A DNA stretch of 64,000 nucleotides from Paraburkholderia piptadeniae (GTDB lineage: Bacteria; Pseudomonadota; Gammaproteobacteria; Burkholderiales; Burkholderiaceae): positions 209,300-273,299 of the forward strand of contig NZ_CYGY02000035.1 in assembly GCF_900007165.1 (NCBI RefSeq). Reading direction: 5' to 3'. The translations under genes and the position numbers were made by a program. Positions 58,603 to 64,000 of this stretch are shown here, piece after piece. The notes under the pieces were generated by a model that had not been told where the DNA came from, did not search any database, and saw nothing but the letters and a program-made list of their open reading frames with translations. Within the stretch, counting starts at the first letter, position 1. Every line of letters begins with the position of its first letter.

Positions 58603-59646
58603 ATGGCAACGATCGTAAAAACAGAAACCGGGCGCTGGCGCGCTCAAATCAGAATTAAGGGATTTCCGTCTGTCGCTCAGACCTTCGACAAAAAGGGACA
58701 GGCTCAAACTTGGGCGGATCAGACCGAAGCCAAGATGAGAAACGGCGGATTTTCTGACGCGCGCGAACTCGCGAATTTTACCATTACGTCGATTGTCGAC
58801 CGTTACATCAAGGACATCGGCGAAATCAAACCGTTCGGACGCTCGAAGATGGGCGCGCTCTCGATGCTCAAGCGCCATATGGGGAGCGTGACGCTCGCCT
58901 CGCTCAACGACGACGCGATCGTCGCCTATGCGAAAAGACGCGCCGCGATGGGCGCGGGAGGCGTGACGATCGGGCTTGAACTAACCTACCTAGGCGGCGT
59001 CCTGCGGATCGCAAGGTCCGTCTGGAAGCTCCCGTATCACGCGCGCCCGATCGATGACGCGCGTCCGTCGCTGAAGCTGCTACGGCTTCACACCAAATCG
59101 AAAGAGCGGGACCGTCGACCGACACAGGACGAAATCGCCTCGATCTGTAACTTCTTCGCGTCGAAGGCCCGACAGAAAATCCCGATGCCTGACATCATTC
59201 AGTTTGCGATTGCAACGACCATGCGCGCGTCCGAGATTACGTCTCTGCGATGGGATGACATCAACCATGCGGACCGGACGATCATGATCCGAGACCGGAA
59301 GCATCCGGAAGAGAAAATCGGGAACAATCAGATTGTTCCGCTCCTCGGCGAAGCGTATGACATCGTCATGCGACAACGACAGCGCGGTGACTTCATTTTC
59401 CCTTTCAAGCATCACACCTTTTCCTCGCTCTTTCCGCGCGCATGCAATGAACTGAAAATCGACGACTTGCGCTTCCACGACCTGAGACACGAAGGCGTCT
59501 CCCGGCTTTTCGAACAAGGCTACCGGATCGAACAAGTCGCCCTTGTGAGCGGGCATCGAGACTGGAAGATGCTTCGCCGCTATACACAGGTTCGCGCGAG
59601 AGACCTCCATCGAGACCCAGTCGGCGCCCAAACGGACCAAGAATGA
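58603..59646 (+). CDS. Tyrosine integrase of prophage 2
   Basis: 347 residues. Catalytic residues visible: Arg208 (TTMRASEI), His292-x-x-Arg295 (HDLRHEG), His318 (SGHRD), Tyr327 (RRYTQV). The N-terminal half has the arm- and core-binding domains. A ribosome site GAGAGAGA precedes the ATG. Unlike the prophage 1 enzyme, all core residues are standard. Confidence 0.95.
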   Translation: MATIVKTETGRWRAQIRIKGFPSVAQTFDKKGQAQTWADQTEAKMRNGGFSDARELANFTITSIVDRYIKDIGEIKPFGRSKMGALSMLKRHMGSVTLASLNDDAIVAYAKRRAAMGAGGVTIGLELTYLGGVLRIARSVWKLPYHARPIDDARPSLKLLRLHTKSKERDRRPTQDEIASICNFFASKARQKIPMPDIIQFAIATTMRASEITSLRWDDINHADRTIMIRDRKHPEEKIGNNQIVPLLGEAYDIVMRQRQRGDFIFPFKHHTFSSLFPRACNELKIDDLRFHDLRHEGVSRLFEQGYRIEQVALVSGHRDWKMLRRYTQVRARDLHRDPVGAQTDQE

Positions 59647-59689
59647 GAAAAAGCGCCCGCCGATCCCGAAGGACCGAGCGGGCGCTAGG

Positions 59690-59965
59690 CTACTGGCACG
59701 ACTGGACGGCGGCTTCGAGCTTTGTCTCGTACCCCCAGCGCTGCTCGCGGTCAGCGAGCAACGTCTTTACCTGAGTGTAAATGTCGGCGCCGACCGCGAG
59801 CGCGTCAAACGCGAAAGCCGGTTTCTCGACCTTCTCGACTTTGCACGGCACCGGGACGGCCTTGTCGACCTGAGTCACGACCGGAGCGGGCGCGTAGGTA
59901 TGCGGCGCCGTCTGACACGCCGACAGCATGAGCGCGACGGCAATCGCCGCGAGCGTCTTCTTCAT
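59690..59965 (-). CDS. Rz1-like lipoprotein (outer-membrane spanin)
   Basis: 91 residues, MKKTLAAIAVALMLSAC with lipobox LSAC (Cys 17), then a Pro/Val-rich stretch (YAPAPVVTQVDKAVPVPC). It overlaps the end of the Rz-like gene by four bases. Spanins fuse inner and outer membranes in the last step of lysis. Confidence 0.78.
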   Translation of the reverse strand: MKKTLAAIAVALMLSACQTAPHTYAPAPVVTQVDKAVPVPCKVEKVEKPAFAFDALAVGADIYTQVKTLLADREQRWGYETKLEAAVQSCQ

Positions 59966-60366
59966 TTCCGATCCTCCCTGATTTGCGCATCGATGAGCGC
60001 CGACGCCGCGGCGCACACATCGGAGCCCGCCTCGGGCTTACTGGCGAGTAAAACTGCGGCGCGGCTCTGATGAGCGATGTTTTGCTTCTCTGCGGCGGCG
60101 ACCGCGGCGGCGGCTTCTGCGGCCCGCGAGGCCGCTTCCTTCTGGAGCGCGAGGATCGAGGCATTCTGAAGCTCGGCGGCGCCCTTCAGCGTGCCGAACG
60201 CGGCCTGATCGTCGGCGATCGCCTGATTCGCCTTACCGATCTGCTGATTGAGGCCTGCAATGATCGGCGCATAGTGACGCGACGCGCCATACGCGCCGAG
60301 CCCGACGAGAGCCGCAACGATCGCTAGAATCGCTGCGATCTTTGCGATGAGTGAGACCTGGGTCAT
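59962..60366 (-). CDS. Rz-like inner-membrane spanin
   Basis: 134 residues with an N-terminal membrane helix (IAKIAAILAIVAALVGLGAYGA) and a long Ala/Glu/Lys/Gln coiled coil (LNQQIGKANQAIADDQAAF to AEKQNIAHQSRAA). With the downstream lipoprotein it forms a two-component spanin. Confidence 0.8.
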   Translation of the reverse strand: MTQVSLIAKIAAILAIVAALVGLGAYGASRHYAPIIAGLNQQIGKANQAIADDQAAFGTLKGAAELQNASILALQKEAASRAAEAAAAVAAAEKQNIAHQSRAAVLLASKPEAGSDVCAAASALIDAQIREDRK

Positions 60367-60375
60367 ATCCCTTCC

Positions 60376-60585
60376 TTATTTGCCGATCTTCGCCGACAGC
60401 CCGAGGCCACCAAGCAAACCAGCGGCGCCGATTCCGTATGCCTGAAAATCGAACGGCTTCCCCGATACGACGCTAAACACTTCGAGCCCTAGACCAACGA
60501 CGATCACGACCGCCGACCACGCGTAGGCGGGTTCAATCGTCGTGTTGTCGTCGCCCGTTACCAATTGCATGAGTTTTCCGAGCAT
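60376..60585 (-). CDS. Holin-like small membrane protein
   Basis: 69 residues with two membrane helices (AYAWSAVVIVVGLGLEVFSVV and AYGIGAAGLLGGLGLSA). Size, topology and place between endolysin and spanins fit a holin. Confidence 0.7.
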   Translation of the reverse strand: MLGKLMQLVTGDDNTTIEPAYAWSAVVIVVGLGLEVFSVVSGKPFDFQAYGIGAAGLLGGLGLSAKIGK

Positions 60586-60594
60586 GTCCGCTCC

Positions 60595-61029
60595 TTAATG
60601 AATGGTCGGCGCTTCGTCGGGCGAAAAGACGAAGTCCGCGCGTTTGTTGACCTGCATTTGCCACAGCGGGAACGGAAGCATATGGATGCCGTGATCCTTG
60701 CCTCGATGGTGTTTCGCGCACAACACCATCATGTTGTATTCGCTGTCGATGAAGTCCGTCGGCTCCCGGTAGCCCGCCCAGTCGAAGGCCGGATGAAGGC
60801 GGCGCATCTTGTCCCAGTCGATCCCGTTCGCGTCGGCCCATTCGGCGTGAAAGTGATGAACCTCGCGGCTCTCCTTCGTCTCGCACGCGAAACACGGCGT
60901 ATCGAGGTCATGGATCAGGCGATGTTTCGTGCGCCGGAAGAGCGCGGACTCCGTTCGCGGCGGATGATCCGGATAGAAGCGATCGATAACGATCGTCTCC
61001 CGTTGTTCGTGTTCGTGTGCGATCTGCAT
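60595..61029 (-). CDS. HNH-type protein within the lysis cassette
   Basis: 144 residues: TPCFACETKESREVHHFHAEWADANG and NMMVLCAKHHRGKDHGIHMLP give the CxxC, HH and CxxH layout of an HNH-like zinc fold. HNH proteins near terminase help packaging; here it lies among lysis genes, where a homing-type or other role is possible. Confidence 0.75.
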   Translation of the reverse strand: MQIAHEHEQRETIVIDRFYPDHPPRTESALFRRTKHRLIHDLDTPCFACETKESREVHHFHAEWADANGIDWDKMRRLHPAFDWAGYREPTDFIDSEYNMMVLCAKHHRGKDHGIHMLPFPLWQMQVNKRADFVFSPDEAPTIH

Positions 61030-61060
61030 AGGAAGAAGCCACCGATCGGCGGCGAAGAAT

Positions 61061-61708
61061 TTAGGAGAGCCCGAGCGCCTTCCGAGCGACGTCGTAACGC
61101 TTGTCGCGGTCAGGCTTGCCCGCCATTGCGGGATTGATGCGACGCGTCACGGCGTCAAAGTTGCCAGCGTCCGCAAGCGTATTCAGCCCGTGATTGATCC
61201 AGTAGAAGCCCGCGGCGAGCGCCGCCGTCTGAGGATCGTCTCGAAGAAGGTCCGGATTCTTGACGAGGTCGACGCCGATGTCGTCGCCCGCCTCCTTGAA
61301 ATTTGCCTTGAACGTCGTCTGAATCAGACCCGAACCACGAAACGACCAACCATCCCCGCTTTCCGTTGGCCCGTTGCCATACTTGTTCGCGTAGACGATC
61401 GAGGCGATCTGCTTCTGTCGATCGAGCGGGATCGCCTTCTCGCCTGGCTGACGCCCATACTTACTAGCGAGCGCGAACGGCATCGCGCGCGGGAAAGTCG
61501 CCATCAGGGCCGGAATCGCGTAGTTGAACGATTCCGCCGTCGCCGACAACGATGTCGACTCATGCCCAATCTGAGCAAGGAAGGCCGCGAGTCGTTGCGG
61601 CGTATTGATGCTATAGCGATCGCATGCGTCGCGGAGCGGGACGGCATACTTCGCCGCGTCCGCTTTGCTCGCCCCGCATGCGGTCAGCAGAGAGGCGCTT
61701 ACGATCAT
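61061..61708 (-). CDS. Endolysin, GH19 type, with hydrophobic N-terminus
   Basis: 215 residues. AAFLAQIGHESTSLSATAESF with likely Glu50, and ESGDGWSFRGSGLIQTTFKANF (117-135). The N-terminus MIVSASLLTACGASKADAAKYA reads as a small helix with a cysteine; it is not a standard signal, but may be a SAR-like or simply the fold start. Related to but distinct from the prophage 1 endolysin. Confidence 0.9.
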   Translation of the reverse strand: MIVSASLLTACGASKADAAKYAVPLRDACDRYSINTPQRLAAFLAQIGHESTSLSATAESFNYAIPALMATFPRAMPFALASKYGRQPGEKAIPLDRQKQIASIVYANKYGNGPTESGDGWSFRGSGLIQTTFKANFKEAGDDIGVDLVKNPDLLRDDPQTAALAAGFYWINHGLNTLADAGNFDAVTRRINPAMAGKPDRDKRYDVARKALGLS

Positions 61709-62004
61709 GTCTTGTCCGCCTTTTTATCGAGCTTGTCGTCGATCTTGTCGAGTTTTTGGAAGATCGCTTCAACTGCGCGATTGAAGTTGCCAATCGCTGT
61801 TTCGAGTGTGTGACTCGTTACATAGGTGCGCGCCGCGAAGAGTTCGAACGCGCTTTGCGAGTCCTTAATCTGCGAAATTGCGTCGCCGTGCTGCTGAATC
61901 GCCTTGTCGCGCTGGCCTTCAGAGCGACGCCACAAATACGCGAAGACGGCGCCGAGCGCACTGAACAGCGCGCACCCGACTTCGGCTATAGCCGTTGTAT
62001 CCAT
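61705..62004 (-). CDS. Membrane-anchored coiled-coil protein
   Basis: 99 residues from MDTTAIAEVGCALFSALGAVFAYLW; one helix then a charged coiled coil to DKIDDKLDKKADKT. A start at 62016 adds four residues. Its place at the head of the lysis block matches the similar genes of prophage 1. Confidence 0.62.
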   Translation of the reverse strand: MDTTAIAEVGCALFSALGAVFAYLWRRSEGQRDKAIQQHGDAISQIKDSQSAFELFAARTYVTSHTLETAIGNFNRAVEAIFQKLDKIDDKLDKKADKT

Positions 62005-62016
62005 CCGGAATCCCAT

Positions 62017-62040
62017 AAAAAAAGCCGCCCGAAGGCGGCT
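62017..62040 (-). terminator. Leftward intrinsic terminator
   Basis: Minus-strand stem AGCCGCC with TTCG-type loop and complement, then seven T. The hairpin resembles that at 21451-21470 in prophage 1 and precedes the lysis block just as at 9986 there. Confidence 0.85.
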
Positions 62041-62144
62041 GCAAACGAAGCCGCTCAAAAGCGGCGTACATGCGGTAGGGAAACCCTTACCAACTGTGTA
62101 TGATGTGAGCTTTGACGCTTACAATAAATTTCGAGGGAACGCCC

Positions 62145-63194
62145 ATGAAACAGGAGCGGAACGGGCCGATGAATCCGATGAGCGGGATTGGAGTCGCGAA
62201 AGACCCAATTATTAGGAGGCCGATCACCGTCGGCGAGAAGTCGTATCAAATCGCTGGCGATAACGGCTACCTTACAGCGATGGGCGAACACTTCGAACCG
62301 ACTACCATCAGGACATTGCGCGCCTTGTGCGACGACGGCGCACACGCAATAGATGTCGGCGCAAACATCGGATTGACCGCACTTGGACTTTCACAATATT
62401 GCGACAAGGTCGCGGCAGTCGAGCCAGTCCCGCGGACATTCGATTACCTTCGCCGGAATACTGAGGCAACGCCGAACATTTCGATTTTCAAGCATGCACT
62501 CGGAAATTCGGAAGGCATCGTCAGGATGCAAGGCTATAACGACTTTTTAGCCGGATCGTTCATTGCTGACACATATCAGGTCAACAACGATAATCACTTC
62601 CTCGAAGCCGTTCCAATCAAGCGCCTGGACGACTGCTTTGCCTCGACAGGGCTAGGAAGGCTCGACCTGATGAAAGTCGACGTCGAGGGCTTCGAACTTG
62701 AAGTATTCGAAGGCGGTCGGCAGGTGATAGGCGATTTGAAGCCGCTCGCTTTCCTCGAAATGAACCATTGGTGTTTGAACGTTTTCCGGCGCATATCAAT
62801 ACCGGAATTCCGCGAGCGCCTCCTCGCCGTCTTCCCGTTTGTTTTCGCAATGGACGGCGAGAATTATCTCGACTATGGCGACGATGCAAACGTCCACAAT
62901 ATTAATCACGGCCACATCATCGAGCATCGATTTAGCAATCTGGTCGCCGGGTTTGATCGCGACGAGATTATCGCTAGGCTGGAGACGTTGCGCAGCCCAG
63001 TTATCGAGCAAGAAGCGCCGCAAGCCACGACGCTTGACGCGATGCATTTGGAGATTGATAGCCTGAGGCGTGACGTCGCCGATTTACAGATGAGGCTCAA
63101 TGCATCGACCGCCACTGTTGAAGCAATCCAGACGTCGACTTCATGGAAGATCACCGCTCCCATCCGGTCACTCGTCGGCGCATTCAAAAAATAA
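62145..63194 (+). CDS. FkbM-family methyltransferase with coiled-coil tail
   Basis: 349 residues, GAGGGA upstream. The SAM fold is visible: DDGAHAIDVGANIGLTALGL (motif I), VAAVEPVPRTFDYLRRN, LDLMKVDVEGFELEVFEGG and PLAFLEMNHW. The last 70 residues are a coiled coil ending TSTSWKITAPIRSLVGAFKK, a motif also seen at ends of surface-sugar glycosyltransferases. It faces against the late genes and is more AT-rich, so it is likely lysogenic cargo that methylates a surface glycan. Confidence 0.88.
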   Translation: MKQERNGPMNPMSGIGVAKDPIIRRPITVGEKSYQIAGDNGYLTAMGEHFEPTTIRTLRALCDDGAHAIDVGANIGLTALGLSQYCDKVAAVEPVPRTFDYLRRNTEATPNISIFKHALGNSEGIVRMQGYNDFLAGSFIADTYQVNNDNHFLEAVPIKRLDDCFASTGLGRLDLMKVDVEGFELEVFEGGRQVIGDLKPLAFLEMNHWCLNVFRRISIPEFRERLLAVFPFVFAMDGENYLDYGDDANVHNINHGHIIEHRFSNLVAGFDRDEIIARLETLRSPVIEQEAPQATTLDAMHLEIDSLRRDVADLQMRLNASTATVEAIQTSTSWKITAPIRSLVGAFKK

Positions 63195-63199
63195 CGACT

Positions 63200-63400
63200 T
63201 TAACTTGGCGCGGCGAATGACCAATTGCCCGACGAGTCCTTCGTTGCGACATCCCCGGCTTGCGGATAGCGCGGCAACTTAACCATCGTCGCATCTACAG
63301 GCGGCGCCCACCCGCCTGTAGACACATCGCTATTGCCGTCCCACGTAATCAACATTACGACAGAACCGTTTTCAACCATTGCATACACATCAATAGACAT
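63200..63400 (-). CDS. Small tail-associated hypothetical protein
   Basis: 66 residues: MSIDVYAMVENGSVVMLITWDGNSDVSTGGWAPPVDATMVKLPRYPQAG. It follows the Gly-rich tail protein by 19 bases and may be a fibre tip or assembly helper. Confidence 0.6.
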   Translation of the reverse strand: MSIDVYAMVENGSVVMLITWDGNSDVSTGGWAPPVDATMVKLPRYPQAGDVATKDSSGNWSFAAPS

Positions 63401-63419
63401 ATCGAACCTTCCTTTTCGA

Positions 63420-64000
63420 TCACCATTCGAACATCAAGAATCCGGCGCCCGCATTGCCACCCGAGGAGCCCACACCACCAGCGCCGCCATAAGGGCCGCC
63501 CGCCCCTCCGCCGCCCGAACCGTAGCCAACAGCAGCCGATCCAGCGATACCGTTAGATTGACCGCCTCGACCGGCGCCACCACCTGACCCGAACGGACAG
63601 GACGCACCGGAACCGCCCGCCGCTCCACCCGCGTTGTAAACACCGTCGTTCCCCATCGAGCCATTACCGCCAGAACCAGCGCCCGCCGCTCCACCCGGCG
63701 CAATAGTCGCAGCGTTGCCACCACCGCCGCCACCGGGACCACCAATGAGCGTCACTGACGTTCCGCCATTGAATCCCGCTCCGCTGATTACGACATTGCC
63801 GCCACTTACCCCCGAGTTACCGGAAGAACCTGAGGCGACGCCACCCGTACCGGCTGCCCCGATAGTCCATGAAATTGTGCTTCCAGCCACAACGGCATAA
63901 GGCTGTCGATTTAACCAACCACCAGCACCACCGCCACCGCCACCGCCGCCGACAAAGTTCGTACCGCCACCACCGCCACCGCCACCACCACCGCCGCCGC
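63420..64000 (-). CDS. Polyglycine-rich tail/adhesin protein, partial
   Basis: The frame is open to the window end, so the 5' part is missing. The visible C-terminal 190 residues are up to half Gly, with GGPGGGGGGNAATIAPGGAAGAGSGG and long Gly runs beyond 63900, ending GNAGAGFLMFEW. Gly-rich repeats of this sort form polyglycine-II bundles in receptor-binding tips of some tailed phages. An internal GTG at 63890 is not the true start. Confidence 0.75.
   Translation of the reverse strand, partial: GGGGGGGGGGGGTNFVGGGGGGGGAGGWLNRQPYAVVAGSTISWTIGAAGTGGVASGSSGNSGVSGGNVVISGAGFNGGTSVTLIGGPGGGGGGNAATIAPGGAAGAGSGGNGSMGNDGVYNAGGAAGGSGASCPFGSGGGAGRGGQSNGIAGSAAVGYGSGGGGAGGPYGGAGGVGSSGGNAGAGFLMFEW

Larger units (their letters stand above)
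58484..64000. mobile_element. Prophage 2 at the 5' end of dusA, left part only
   Basis: An integrase next to dusA, then lysis genes and a tail protein in leftward order, running off the window. The 5' end of dusA is a known integration site for phages and islands. The gene content shown is phage-like, not island-like. Confidence 0.85.

Noticed and set aside
63420..63890. Start of the Gly-rich protein at 63890
   Set aside because: The same frame continues without a stop to the window edge with the same composition, so 63890 is internal.

Overview
The window is GC-rich DNA (roughly 60-65 percent by eye) with Burkholderia/Paraburkholderia-type host genes. By inference from protein flavour it is a Burkholderiaceae chromosome; the species cannot be fixed from the sequence alone. 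Host DNA occupies about 1-5844 and 57362-58483. The left block has the end of an ABC-2 permease, a small conserved protein, an ArsP/UPF0718-type permease, a Tas-like aldo-keto reductase, a 14-helix MFS exporter and a DUF3820 protein. The right block has tRNA-His(GTG) and dusA.

Between these lies a complete prophage of about 51.5 kb (5845-57361). It is inserted at the 3' end of tRNA-His and bounded by a 59-bp direct repeat with one mismatch; the right copy keeps the tRNA intact. Its plan is mosaic. The head module is lambda-like (TerS, GpA-type TerL, gpW, portal, S49 protease, decoration protein D, capsid protein E). The contractile tail is Mu-like in gene order (gp37 to gp48-like, sheath, tube, tape measure, baseplate). 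The control region has a Cro-like protein, a CI-like repressor without a protease domain, and two near-identical operator/promoter blocks in opposite orientation. A replication initiator gene carries nine 23-bp iterons inside its coding sequence. Late genes run leftward from 33.5 kb to 6.35 kb and end in a lysis cassette (coiled-coil membrane proteins, GH19 endolysin, holin-like protein, two lipoproteins, patatin). Right-strand cargo at 10.1-12.4 kb (HTH protein, outer-membrane barrel, O-acetyltransferase) interrupts the late block. The rightward early operon (43.9-56.3 kb) holds many small unknowns, a ParB-like protein with a histone-H1-like tail, two secreted proteins, a DUF5131 Fe-S protein, an ASCH protein, a DUF4224 protein and the integrase.

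A second prophage or island begins at 58484 and runs off the right edge. It abuts the 5' end of dusA, with a tyrosine integrase next to it. Visible genes are an Rz/Rz1-like spanin pair, a holin-like protein, an HNH protein, a second GH19 endolysin, an FkbM methyltransferase and a polyglycine-rich tail protein cut by the window end.

The most interesting points are these. (1) A 92-aa protein next to attL sits under a perfect LexA box, while the CI-like repressor lacks a self-cleaving domain, which suggests SOS induction by an antirepressor (Tum/Ant-like). (2) An origin of 23-bp iterons lies in the initiator gene. (3) Duplicated inverted operators contain near-consensus promoters with a probable leaderless cro mRNA. 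(4) TGTAACG repeats around the terS start resemble a cosB-type terminase-binding site. (5) There is a surface-remodelling cargo block, a lysis-linked patatin and a two-gene cassette at attR.
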